A DNA stretch of 64,000 nt from Blastocystis hominis (Eukaryota; Sar; Bigyra; Opalinata; Blastocystidae): contig NW_013171867.1 in NCBI RefSeq assembly GCF_000151665.1, positions 622,946 through 686,945 on the forward strand. Reading direction: 5' to 3'. This document shows, in pieces, positions 1-10,522 of the stretch (the stretch's first letter is position 1; each line of letters opens with the position of its first letter). Below the pieces are notes generated by a model. It saw only the letters and a program-made list of their open reading frames with translations, did not search any database and had not been told where the DNA came from. The position numbers and the translations under genes were made by a program.

Positions 1-500
1 GAATTGGATAACACGAACTATTTCTATGGGTAACTTGTGAACTATTACGATCAGAAAGTGGACAAAAACAAATTCCCTTCGTTGTCCTCATTCCTCAACA
101 TCAACAAGAAGCTGCCTGGACCCATTTTGAAGGATGAACACAACGGGCATCGTATTACCGAGTTTGTGGGACTCATACCCAAGTTGTATTGCCTGGTTGA
201 TGAGAAGAATGTAGTACACAGCGCGGCATAGGGAGTTCTACGGAATGTGACAATCGATGGTGAGAAAATGATTGTAAAGAACATCGATTTGTACAATCGT
301 GTACTTGAAGCCAAGATGAAGGGAGATGGAGTGCTCGAGGGTACATTCAAGCATATCAACAACCAGGCATTCACAATCAGCACAAAGGATCAAACCAAAA
401 CACTCATGAATTAGGTGGATAACAAGAGATGGATCTTGGCCGATAATATACATACATTGGCATTTGGTCATTACCGATTGGTTGATCAGTATAGACAAGT
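1..500 (+). pseudogene. Decayed C-terminal fragment of a Maverick/Polinton-type DNA polymerase B
   Basis: One forward frame (codons in phase with base 1) reads continuously as the C-terminal end of a protein-primed family B DNA polymerase of the kind carried by Maverick/Polinton elements. Recognisable blocks are KDEHNGHRITEFVGLIPKLY around 148-207 and DNKRWILADNIHTLAFGHYR around 418-477, the usual end of these polymerases. The frame is interrupted by TAA at 31-33 and TAG at 229-231 and 412-414, the first TAG falling where relatives have a lysine. No GT-AG pair of normal size removes these stops without deleting conserved sequence, so I call it a dead copy. The 5' part lies outside the window, and no capsid, integrase or terminal repeat is visible here. 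The family is recognised from memory of conserved blocks, not from a search. Confidence 0.7.
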
Positions 501-1410
501 TTTTGTTTTCACTTTGGTCGGAACAGGACTATCATAGAAATGATGTAGGGATTCTAATGCATGTAAGGGTTGATCCAGAAGAACGGGCCATTCCTGGTGA
601 GCTTTGGATGAGTATGGAGTAGTGTGTGGTTTGCCTCTCTTTATTATTGTCAGCAGGACGAACAGGGGGAGTAGTTGTGTAAGACAGTATACTGAACCGC
701 CAGCAGTGATATGAAAGGCACGCAAATTTGATCCCTGACGACAAAGAGCTGATGGAAGTTATGGTGTTTTGGCGCGAAAAAAGGCGGCCATGAATTATCG
801 CGGAATACACGTCAGTGCCTAACTACGAATTCGTTTAATTTCACTTTATGTGAATCAAAAGTGATATCAGAAATATGATTTCTTCTGTTTGGTTTTCGAT
901 GGATTCATTCATACCGAATCCTTTTTCACTTGTTGTAGTTTTTATTGCTCTTTTGTTTTTATGAATAATTGTCATGACCTTTAGGAATTTGATGATAATA
1001 CCATTTGAACCTTTTTCAATCTCTTCTTGTACGCAACCAATGTGTATTTTGAGAACATGATTATTCGTCAGACTGCTACTGTTAATACAATGAAGGTTAT
1101 CACTTTCATTCATGCTATTTGAATGTACTTGCCATGTCTTGTCGGAAACACACTCTTTCATTCCTAACTCTTTTATCTCGTGTTTGTAACATGGTTGCTG
1201 CCTGTATTTGTAGATTCCTAGAGTTGTGTCCAGTTGCTAGCATGATAGATCCTAACAGTCGTGAATTGCTTTACTCTGATAAAGTGTTCAATATCAGCTT
1301 TCCATAACTTCTACCTGACGGACGCCCCTTCTCTATTCCTCTCCTCCCTCAACTCTTTTTAAAACAAACAACACAAATACCAATCCACCAACAGTCTGAC
1401 AGTAGAACTC
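501..1410. other. Intergenic stretch with no supported gene
   Basis: AT-rich sequence between the polymerase relic and RPS15. Short open frames occur on both strands (for example about 100 codons on the minus strand at 841-1161), but they show no family resemblance, no splice-linked extension and no compositional bias. It probably contains further decayed element sequence near the relic. The minus-strand octamer at 1363-1370 belongs to the RPS15 3' end. Confidence 0.4.
1363..1370 (-). terminator. TGTTTGTT 3'-end octamer of RPS15
   Basis: The plus strand reads AACAAACA, that is TGTTTGTT on the minus strand, about 40 nt downstream of the RPS15 TAA. This is the element that lies just 3' of poly(A) sites in Blastocystis. 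Here the stop codon is genomic and a short 3' UTR separates it from the octamer. Confidence 0.6.
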
Positions 1411-2026
1411 TTACTTCAAAGGAATGAACTTCGAAGAGTGAGTAGCACCAATACCAGGCCGGTTGTGCTTCACAGGCTGGTAAGTCAACGAGAACTCGCC
1501 CAAGTAGTGACCAATCATCTCGGCCTTGATTTCAACGTTGTTGAAACTCTTTCCGTTGTACACACCCACAACAGAGCCGATCATCTCAGGGACCACAATC
1601 ATGTTACGAAGGTGAGTCTTCACAGGCTGAGGACGCTCATTCTCGGGAGTGTTCGCCTTCTACACGCTCACTTCACATAGAAAACCATGTACAGCAATGC
1701 GCAGTCTCTTTATCAGAGCCTGGGGCTTTCTCTTAAGACCACGACGGAAACGACGACGAGCACGGGCCTTTATGTCCAAAATCACTCACAATACCTACAT
1801 CAACAAGCTCCATCAAATCCTTCAAGGGCATGTCCAGCAACTTGTCCAAGTCCACTCCGCGGTAAGTAAACTTCTTGAAAGTTCTCTTCTTCTTCTGCTC
1901 TAAGTTTGCAGCAACGTTATTAGCCTATTATACCGTTAGAAAGTCCCTTTCCGTAAACATGCAACACTTCTCACGCCTCAACACTCCAACCACTCTAAAC
2001 ACACTTCGACTTACTTCCTCAGACAT
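1411..2026 (-). CDS. RPS15: 40S ribosomal protein S15 (uS19)
   Basis: Small-subunit ribosomal protein of the uS19 family, at the head of the 40S subunit. The last exon (1411 to about 1647) carries the hallmark C-terminus with [20 protein letters not shown] and ends in the typical FIPLK. Upstream exons supply [21 protein letters not shown] and the N-terminal [12 protein letters not shown]. Three introns are visible: about 33 nt near 1650-1682, about 31 nt near 1770-1800, and a longer one of about 90 nt (1925-2014) directly after the first four codons (MSEE). The start at 2026 is chosen because the short exon 1 splices in frame to the conserved body. Total length, about 150 residues, fits the family. 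A well-supported call; the exact exon 1/exon 2 junction is my inference. Confidence 0.92.
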
Positions 2027-2393
2027 TTTGGCTTTCTGGTAAGACTATCTGTGTATATGGAATAATCAACTAGAGTGAAACGCCCACTGCCCCTAAATTC
2101 ATTATACTTATTATTAATACTTTACTCGATTCATCAAGTGGTCCATTCTATTTTTACCTATTCTATATTAAACGCGCACTCCTTAATCACACAAATTGTC
2201 TCATTTATTGCAATCACCCTCTGAAGAGTCGCACCGAACTTTTTATTGCCATTTGTCCAAAAAGGCTTTTTAAGCATCTTGATACTTTCCACTCGACTCC
2301 GGAAATACAAAACAAATGTTTAAAATAGAAAAAAAGGTCAAAGAGAATTCAAATACGAAAAGCAAATAAAATCCATCTAGTAATTGAGCCAAT
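2027..2393. other. Divergent intergenic region between RPS15 and SMC2
   Basis: About 370 bp of AT-rich DNA between two divergent start codons, so it must hold both promoters. I see no TATA box or conserved element I can defend, no open frame with recognisable content and no RNA gene. Confidence 0.4.
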
Positions 2394-5300
2394 ATGTACT
2401 TGGAAGAAATCATTTTAGATGGATTTAAGAGTTATGCTAATCGTACAGTGATCTCTGGCTTTGACAGCAAATTCAATGCGATTACAGGACTAAATGGAAG
2501 TGGGAAGTCCAATATTCTGGATGCGATCTGTTTTGTCTTAGGAATTACCAACTTGTCTCAAGTATGCTTCTTTTTGATAACAGGTTATTACGTATTAGGT
2601 CCGTGTAAAGAATCTACAGGAATTAGTGTACAAACAAGGCCAGGCGGGCATCACGAAAGCAACAGTAACGTTAGTATTCAACAACGAGCGCAGTGATCAG
2701 AGTCCTATTGGATACGAGCAGTATGACCGAATCACAGTGACTCGTCAAGTGGTGATAGGTGGACGCAACAAATACTTGATTCAGGGCCACAACGCCCAAG
2801 TGAACCAAGTCCAGAATCTATTTCACAGTGTTCAGTTGAATGTGAATAACCCCCACTTTCTGATCATGCAAGTACTGCACTACGAAACCGTTGAAATATA
2901 GGGACACATTACGAAGGTCCTGAATATGAAACCAAAGGAGATTCTTGGTATGGTTGAAGAAGCGTGTGGTACTCGGCTGTATGAGATGAAGAAGGCTCAA
3001 GCCCAGAAAACGATGGAAAAGAAAGACGTGAAAGTATCGGAGATAACGAAGATTTTGGAGGAAGGTTAAATCGCTCGTGGGTTGCAAGCTGTAGATATCA
3101 CTCCGACTCTCGAGAAGCTGCGGGCGCAGCGCAGCGCGTATCTTCAGTGGGCGTCGAACTCCACGGAGATTGAGCGTTTGCATCGTCAAGAAACAGCGTT
3201 CGAATACTACTCGGCTCGTCAAACGCTGCACGACGGAGCCGAAGAAAACAGGCTGATAGCGGAGGAGCTCAACCTGGAGAGCGCGATAAACCGGTTGAAA
3301 GTGTGCGGAAGGGTCGGAGTCAGAGGTAGAATCGAAGCGAGGAAATCGAGCGGAAGGTGAAGGCGATCCAATCCAACTCCAAAGCAAGCGCGGACGCGGA
3401 CGAGTTGAGTGTGAGAGAGGGACGAGCGAGTCATCTAGAGGTTGGAGCGCGAACGCTCGAAGGATTTGATCCGCGAGAACGCGAGCTACAGCAGCGAAAT
3501 AACCGCGATGGACCGGGAGAAGCAGGAGCTTCGGTTGGCGGAGAATCGGTTCCAGAGCATGACGCAAAGCGTGGAGGAGGCCGCGACGTTGGCTCGCGTG
3601 CGTGCTGAGGAGGCGTGTAATGCGTAGAGAAAGCGAATCGAGGCGGAGAATCGCGCGAAGGAAGCGAGCGAAGAGCGTGTGCGGCTCGAAGAGCTCGAAA
3701 AGCAGTTGGAACACGCCAAGCAAGGCGATGTCGGATCCTCCGGATCCTCCGGATCGTCCGGCCGAAGCTTTGGCGACTTGGTGGAAGCGGTAGGAGCGCG
3801 AGATGGAGGTGAGAACTAGCAACGACGCGTGCAGTTGGAACAAGCGAGCAAGATCAAACAGCTGCGCCAGCAATTGGCGGCGTCGGAAGCCGAGCTGGAG
3901 CGAATCAACGCGACATTGGATCGAAGTGCTGGCGAGCGAGCGAAGAACGAAGCGGAGCTAACGGCCTGTCGAGATCGCGTGAACAAGCTGCGTTCAGAGC
4001 TGAGCAGCATCGGGTTGGACAGCGGGGAGTACGAGCACGCGCAGCAATCGCTTCGAGTCGATCAAAATGAACGGGAGTGACGATCAGAACGTGGAGGCGG
4101 AGCTCGAACAAGTCCGAAGCGCGTGCGATCGCGCTGAGAGCCAAGTGAGCAGTCTGCGATTCAGCTACAGCGATCCCGAGCCGCACTTCGATCGCTCGCG
4201 CGTGAAAGGCCTGGTGGCGGAGCTGATCGAAGTGCGCGACGAGCGTTTCACCAACGCGATCGAAGTCTGCGCGGGCGGGAAGCTCTACCAAGTGGTGGTG
4301 GACACGGACGAGACGGGCAGCGCGCTGCTGAAGAAAGGCCGCTTGCAGCGGCGCGTGACCATCATTCCGCTGAACCGAATCCGCCACCACACGCTCCCCC
4401 CCGCGAAAGTGCTCCAAGCGCAGCGATTGGCGCCGCAAGGGTCGGTTTCGCTGGCGCTCACGCTGGTGGGGTACAGCGAGAGCGTGCAGGAGGCGATCGA
4501 GTACGTCTTCGGGACCACGCTGGTCTGCGAGACGCTCGACGTGGCGCGGAAAGTGGCGTTCCACCCCGGCGTGCGCGCGCGGACCGTCACGCTGGACGGC
4601 GACATCGTGGATCCCTCCGGGGTGTTGGAGGGCGGCGCGCGGAGCCGCAGCGTCCCCGTGCTGCAGCTGCTGGCCGAGGCCAACCAGCTGCGCGATCGGC
4701 GCGTGGCGCTGGAGCAGGAGGCCGCGCAGCTTCGAGCGAGCTTCGAGCGGCTGCGCGGGAAGCGGCAGGAAGAGCAGCGCGTGCAGGGCAGACTGGAGCT
4801 GGAGCTGCACAACATGGAGGTGCTGGAGAGAAGCGCGGGAGGCGAATCGACGCGACTGGAGAGCGAGAAGGCGGCGAGAACGAAGGAGATCGCGGAGCTG
4901 CGAAGCCTGCTGGAGGAAGCGGTGGGCGAAGAAAAGCGCGGCGAAGCGCATTTGCGAGATCTGGAGGCGAAGGAGCGGGAAATGAAAGCGGCGGGCGCGA
5001 GTAGCGTGCAGGCGCTGATGGAATCGGTGGAGGCGTGTCGCCAGAGCGCGAAGATGAAGGCGAAAGCGGCGGAATCCGGAGCGAACGAAGCGGAGGAGCA
5101 GCGATTGGAGGAAGAGGAGCAGCGACGACAGCTGGGGGAGATGGAAGCGGCGATCGCTGCGCAGAGAGAAGCGCTGGCGACGCACGCGAAGGTGGTGGAG
5201 GCGCTGGAAGCGAAGATGCGCGCGATGAAGGAGGAGTACGATCGCGTGAAGCGCGAAGCGACGGCGAAACGCGAAGAAGCGCACCGGCAATCGGAGGAAG

Positions 5301-6232
5301 TGCAGGAGTATCAGCGCGAATTGGAGGCGCGGAATCGCGAGATGGAGGAGGCGGAAGCGAAGCGAAAGCAAGTGGCCGGGAGGAAGGCGAAGCTGCAGAA
5401 GGCGCGCGCGGACGCGGAGAGCCGAATGCAAAGCCTGCTGAGCCAGTTCGCGTGGCTGAGCAGCGAGGAGAGCGAGTTCGGGAAGGAGGGAACGGACTAC
5501 GACTTCGCGCGCCTGGACCCGAAGGAGCTGCGCGCGCGCATCGCGAGTCTGGAGGAGGAGCAGGAACATTTGGGGCGTCGGCTGAACAAGAAAGTGCTGG
5601 GGATGATGGAGAAGGCGGAGAGCGAGTACCAAGAACTGCTCAAGAAGCGGCGGATCATCGAGAACGACCGCAGCCAGATTGTGAAGGTGATCGACGAGCT
5701 GGACATCAAGAAGAAAGAAACGCTCGCCTCGACGTACGCGAAGGTCAATCGCGACTTCGGCTCGATCTTCAGCACGCTGCTTCCAGGGGCTTCCGCGCGC
5801 CTCGATCCCCCCGCAGGCGGGACGGTTTTGGACGGGTTGGAGGTCCGCGTGGCCTTCGGAGGGAAGGAGAAAGAGTCGCTGTCGGAGCTGAGCGGCGGGC
5901 AGCGATCGCTGCTGGCGCTGTCGTTGGTGCTGGCGCTGCTGCTGTTCAAACCGGCGCCGATGTACATTCTGGACGAAGTGGACGCGGCGCTGGATCTGAG
6001 CCACACGCAGAACATCGGGAGGATGCTGAGGAAACACTTCGGACAGAGCCAGTTTATCGTGGTGAGCCTGAAGGAGGGCATGTTCACGAATGCGAATGTG
6101 ATCTTCCGAACCAAATTCGTGGATGGAGTGAGCACGGTGACGAGGACGGTGGGGCAGATTCTTCAGGATGAGGAGAGAGAGGGAGAGGGAGAGAAGGGGA
6201 AGGAGAGTAAGCGGAGACACAAAAGTAGTTGA
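2394..6232 (+). CDS. SMC2: SMC2, condensin ATPase core subunit
   Basis: Structural maintenance of chromosomes protein 2, one of the two ATPases of condensin. The start [15 protein letters not shown] matches the conserved SMC2 N-terminus. Walker A is GLNGSGKSN near residues 32-40, and [15 protein letters not shown] follows. Coiled coil runs to about 4110, the hinge with [16 protein letters not shown] to about 4640, then coiled coil again. The signature [20 protein letters not shown] is at 5887-5946 and Walker [12 protein letters not shown] follows at about 5960. Introns of about 28-40 nt interrupt the 5' half: 2562-2599, 2871-2900, 3059-3088, about 3300-3328, about 3409-3436, 3598-3627, 3788-3817 and about 4050-4080. 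The in-frame TAG at 3625 and TGA at 4078 lie inside these introns. Everything after 4080 is one exon. Base composition jumps from AT-rich to strongly GC-rich near 3080. The TGA at 6230-6232 abuts the 3' octamer. Confidence 0.95.
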
Positions 6233-6235
6233 CAA

Positions 6236-6243
6236 TGTTTGTT
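6236..6243 (+). terminator. TGTTTGTT 3'-end octamer of SMC2
   Basis: The octamer starts four bases after G6231. Cleavage at the usual distance would therefore fall within the TGA, and the A of the stop could come from genome or tail. It ends two bases before the ATG of the next gene (6246), so the two transcription units have no spacer. Confidence 0.7.
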
Positions 6244-6245
6244 TT

Positions 6246-8051
6246 ATGAACGGGACAGCACTTTCGAATGACAGTATTGTTAGATATATCGTGCAGAACG
6301 TCACGGAGCATCTTCAAGAAGATGAAAAGGACTCGTTTATGCTTGCGTATGCTTTGATAGCGCTAATAGCCTGTTTAGTGATATCGTTTGTTTTTCATTG
6401 TGAAGGGTAACCGTGTAGGATGTGGATTTCATATAAAATGAGTTGGTTCCCTTCGGTTACAGTCTATTTGGTTATTGGTTACATTTTGCAAAAATTTATT
6501 GTATTTAAGCTTTCTTCAGAATATAATGAATCTGTTCGGGATAATTACGGTCAATATACCTCTCTCCTAACCTTATGTTTCTTGCCTTTTCAAATGTTTC
6601 AATATGGGTATATCACTTTATTATTACATTCATTCTAGATTTAAACTGGACGCACAGCAGTTCTTCAAGAACATCACTACCATTACCACCATTTCTGTTT
6701 GCGGATCAATTCTTTTCATCTTTCTCTTTTCATTCCTGCTAAGTAATCTGTGTGCTCTCCTGGGTCTCCGTCCTCTCACCTTTTGGAATACGTTAGCTTT
6801 TGCTGCAGCCATGTCAGCCTCTGATTCTTCGTTTATGGCTCCATTTCTAGAATCAATCGGTTGCCATAGTCGTATTCTTTCGATTCTTGAAGGCGATACG
6901 ATTCTATCCGAAGTGATTTCGATTTTGGTTTTTCGTACCGTCGTTGAATTGCAGGTGAACGAAATGGACGGCGTTTTGGTGATTGAAGGATTGAATTACT
7001 TTCTCTCCTTTCTTGTGAATTCGTTTTTGATTGGAATTGTGACGGGAGTCGCAGCTTCGATGCTGTTTAAGTGGATTATTCCTTCAAGCGATGAGGTTGG
7101 AGTAATCGAAGTGATTCTGTTCTTTTTAATCCCGATCATTTCGTTTATGTTAGCAGAAGGAATGCATGTTTCGAGTTCTATTTCGATTCGAATCTGTGGA
7201 TTTATAATGTCCTGTTACACTCAATACAATTTGAATAGTGAAACATATCCTTATAGTTTTTTGATTGATTGATTGATTGAGTGAGTGAGTGAGTGAATGA
7301 ATGAATGAATGATCGATTGATCGATTGATTGAATGATTGAATGATTGAATCATCGATTTGTTGATCAGTATCTTATCGTCAATTTGATCCATTAAATCAT
7401 TGAATATTTTTGTTATATTTTTACATTCCATGTTCCTTCACATTCACCCGCTTTTTCGTACATAAGATGGTTGATTTGCTTGGTTCGCTCTCTGAACTCT
7501 GCTCTTTCCTTGTTATTGGAATGATCTCCTACAATGTCAAGCCATTTGAAGTCCATTGGAGTTGGATTCTCCTCATTACCATCATCGTATATGTCAGTCG
7601 CTATGCCTCGGTTACGGGAGTTATGGCAACAGTTTTGCAGTGGGTCGATCCTAAGATCAAATGGCTGGATCAGAACCAGTCGGTGCTCCTTTATCTCGTT
7701 TATCGAGGCTCGATGTCATTTATTTTGACCGCGCGCGCTGAGGGAGAGCTATTAGCGAATGATCAGGTTGTGTTTATGATGCGCTTATCGCTTTGTTTGA
7801 TTTGGGTATCGCTGATTCAGCAGATTTTGTTTTCATTTTCTCTTTCGTCTTCAGTCCAGTATGAAGAGCTTCTCTTAGCTGATCCTCTGAAGGAGGAATC
7901 GACTGAAATGGAATCAATGTCTTTTGTGGCTATGCTGAATCGCTGGGTCTATGCGTTGTTGGTTCGGGATGAAGGCAATGATGAAGAGAGGGAATTGTTG
8001 CAGAACAACGATTCAACGAGTGAAAAAGAAATGTTGGTGTGTTCTCTTTGA
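6246..8051 (+). CDS. Na+/H+ exchanger, CPA1/NHE family, with altered core motifs
   Basis: Polytopic membrane antiporter of the NHE type. After a short N-terminus and a first hydrophobic segment (LIACLVIS), a 33-nt intron near 6386-6418 leads to SWFPSVTVYLVIGYIL, matching the second NHE helix. A 31-nt intron near 6609-6639 precedes the core. The family's ATDPV motif reads SASDSS here (about 6812), and the family's GESVLNDAV block reads GDTILSEVI (about 6892), so the Asn-Asp pair is absent. Later helices include YTQYN and CSFLVIGMI. An unusually long intron of roughly 225 nt, swollen by TTGA/TGAA repeats, separates exons around 7240-7466. The last exon ends with an acidic cytoplasmic tail. The stop is TGA 8049-8051. 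The fold assignment is solid; transport activity is uncertain. Confidence 0.85.
7261..7350. repeat. TTGA/GTGA/ATGA tetranucleotide tract inside an NHE intron
   Basis: About 90 bp of drifting 4-bp repeats: TTGA, then GTGA, then ATGA, then mixed units. It lies between exons that must be joined to give the NHE helices YTQYN and SELCSFLVIGMI, so it is intronic. It expands the intron to several times the genome norm. Confidence 0.75.
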
Positions 8052-8054
8052 TCG

Positions 8055-8062
8055 AACAAACA
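8055..8062 (-). terminator. TGTTTGTT 3'-end octamer of the kinase gene
   Basis: AACAAACA on the plus strand, 31 nt beyond the kinase TAG at 8094-8096. It begins four bases after the stop codon of the convergent exchanger gene, so the two mature 3' ends almost touch. Confidence 0.6.
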
Positions 8063-8093
8063 AGCCAAAGTGACGGCAAGTGCAATAGATTAT

Positions 8094-10103
8094 CTATATC
8101 TTGAAAATATGGCTATTCTTAAACCACGCCATTTCCCATACATGATGAATCACTTCTTCGATTGTTATCCGTTTTTGTGGATCCAAAACTAGCATACTTC
8201 GAATCAAATCCAGCTTCTGCTGGTTTTCTTCGCCTTTAAAGTCAAAATTCGTATCTCGATTCCGAATCGTTTTCTATTTCTCATTTCCTCCCGCTTCCTT
8301 CCACCTTCAATACATTCTGAATGCAATCTTTCATCGCTGGACCTCCATCCATGGCACTCACGCAATACGATCGCATCGTCATGGCGTAGCATTTGCTTTC
8401 CGCCTTGTCTCCCTACCTTCCATCATCGCCTCCATCGCTACATGAAACAACTTCAGCTTTGCGTATTGACGAGGCTCGCACTGAAAGAATTCCTTGTGTC
8501 CAAAGATCATTTCAAGCATCATGACACCAAGACTCCAAATATCATAACTCTACACAAATGAAAACGATTGCAACCGCGAACCTGCGTGAACTGATTCGTG
8601 GAAGCTTCAGGAGGAGCGTACAACTTCGTGCATTGATCCATGGAAGCAGGAATCGGATATAAAGCCGGAACCTCAGGCAGAATCGACGATCCAAAATCGA
8701 TCTGCGCTAAAGGAGAAGAAAAAAGAAAAACCAAATTCACAGTTAGCGCGTCGTAATCGATTTTGTTATGCACGAGGCGGAGATGGGAAATCAGAACGTT
8801 TTCTGGCTTGATATCGCGGTGAATCACTCCCCTCTTATGAATCTTCCGCACCACCAAGCAGATTTTGTACAGCACGACTTTGTACAACTCGTCGTTCTCT
8901 CTCATCTTCTTCCAGAACTCCTGCTTTTCACTCCTTCTCCATGTCACTACCGAAGGTCGCACCATCATCCCTTCTCCCGTTTTCTCTGTTTCCCTTTCTC
9001 CCATTCTCGACGAACCTGCAGAGCGTTCCGAATCCGCAGAACTCGCAGGTTGATCGAAGCGGATCGGCGCTTCTGCGTCTGAAGCACTCCGAAGATTCGG
9101 CAGACTCAACGCTTCCGTTTCTGGCTGAGTCTGTTGAATCTTGGGAGGCTGCTTTTCGTTCTCTTCCCTCCAAAACCATTCCGCGATTCGCTCTCGAGAA
9201 GCAGGCGACACCGCCGAGTTCTCTTCATCGCAGGCCTTTCTGGAAGCAGAGGATGTGTAGATCATTTGGGAGAGCGAGACTCCTTCATACTCGAACACGA
9301 GCCACGGAATAGAAATGATTCGATCGGGTAGGGAGGGACTTTGATTCATTAGCAGTCCCATTTCTTGAAGAAAACATTCCTTGTATCTGGGATGATAAAG
9401 CGAAGAAGGGGAAGCCTACTGAGCGATTCCTTGAGTTCCTCGAAATAGAGTTCCCATGAAAATTTCTCGACGAGCAGAAAAAAGGCTCTCGATTCCTTTT
9501 TCCTAGTTATTATGATTTGAAGGGAGAGTCACAATTCGAATACGTTTCAACACGGAGAGCGAGTGGTCAGCAACACTTCGAGCCATCCACACATGGCCGA
9601 AGGACCCACTACTAAGCATACTTTCGGAAATTACATATTTTCGCTGGCTACTAAATTGGGAACAACCCAAATTCATGTTGTTTACTAGATTATCTATATT
9701 ATAAAGTCTCAAAAGGAAGAAACCAAATAAGTCTTCTGCGTCAACGGATGGTATAGATATCGATCTCTCAGAAGCATCCATAACATTCGCAGTGATTTGA
9801 AAAGGCTCGTAAACAGTAATACTCTTTGTATGTCCTGACGCCAAAAAGGGAAAATGTTTAATTCTACAAATTAAGAGAATCATAGTGTACTCACAAATTG
9901 TTATCGTATACAAATAGCAAATTCTCTTTTCCAGTCTTTTTGTTTGTCGAGTACCTAGACGGAAAAGAGTTTATCAACTCGTATTGATCCAGAGGACCGA
10001 TCTGTTTTTCATTCAACTCTTCATCACTTGAGATCATCAAGACACTCTTTCTCTTGTCAACTACAACACTTTCCGCACTTAGTACGGTATAAAGGACGAG
10101 CAT
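8094..10103 (-). CDS. Ser/Thr protein kinase with N-terminal signal-like segment
   Basis: Eukaryotic protein kinase. Seen in order: a hydrophobic N-terminus (MLVLYTVLSAES, start at 10103; an in-frame ATG at 10160 is possible), a linker, the glycine loop SGSFGHVWMAR (about 9605), the VAIK-equivalent SVLKRI, an alpha-C segment ARREIFMGTLFRG, hinge LVFEYEG, catalytic loop HRDIKPENVLI (about 8815), DFG (about 8695), YAPPEA as the APE motif, SYDIWSLGVMMLE after an intron near 8542, and the C-lobe LDPQKRITIEEVIHH. All catalytic residues are present. An insert of about 110 residues rich in S/E/P lies between the hinge and alpha-E. Introns of about 30 nt occur near 9483-9530, 9419, 9865-9895 and others. 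The exon structure around 8200-8440 is uncertain. Whether the N-terminus makes it secreted or membrane-bound is inference. Confidence 0.82.
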
Positions 10104-10522
10104 GGTACAAATTACCTCTTTCAGTCCGTAACTACAATATCGGTGACTATCCAACTTCATTGAGTGACTTTGAACAACAAAAGCAGCTTTGGTTGTTCCA
10201 ATTAAAGTTGTTTTTGTATATTTGATGAAATCAATCCGAGGAACAACCCACCGAGTTGCTGGTTTTGAGTGAATGAGGCATCGTGTAATTTTCTGTAGGA
10301 TATCTCGGTATTTTCATTCTAGATTACGGAATCGAAGTAAATAAAATGCTCTGGATTCGTAGAGGGCGAATAATATACTCTCTTGTGAGGACTGGAGTGG
10401 TTCTACCTCAAGGCTCAACAGAGGGTATTTCTATCACAGAGCGATTTCTTTAGTTTTATATACTCAATCGCTTATTGAATAAGGTAGGATGTTTTGTTGC
10501 TAATAATGGATCTTATCCATAG
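10104..10522. other. Divergent intergenic region between kinase and RPL27
   Basis: About 420 bp between divergent genes. It could hold a 5' UTR intron for RPL27, because a GTAGG donor near 10486 and a TAG just before the ATG at 10523 are spaced about 39 nt apart. No open frame or RNA gene is supported. Confidence 0.35.

Noticed and set aside
229-414. In-frame TAGs of the polymerase relic as recoded amino acids or introns
   Set aside because: TAG terminates ORFs and ends introns elsewhere in the window, and no intron of normal size removes these stops without deleting conserved polymerase residues; a TAA is also present.
841-1161. Minus-strand open frame of about 106 codons
   Set aside because: AT-rich, no homology, no splice-linked neighbour and no octamer at its end.
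4067-6232. Separate gene starting at the ATG at 4067
   Set aside because: The ATG lies inside a 31-nt intron; the frame joins the upstream SMC2 exon exactly, restoring the full SMC2 domain order.
3905-6304. Antisense open frame of about 800 codons opposite SMC2
   Set aside because: It is a shadow of GC-rich codon use on the sense strand: R/L/H-rich, no domain, while SMC2 is certain.
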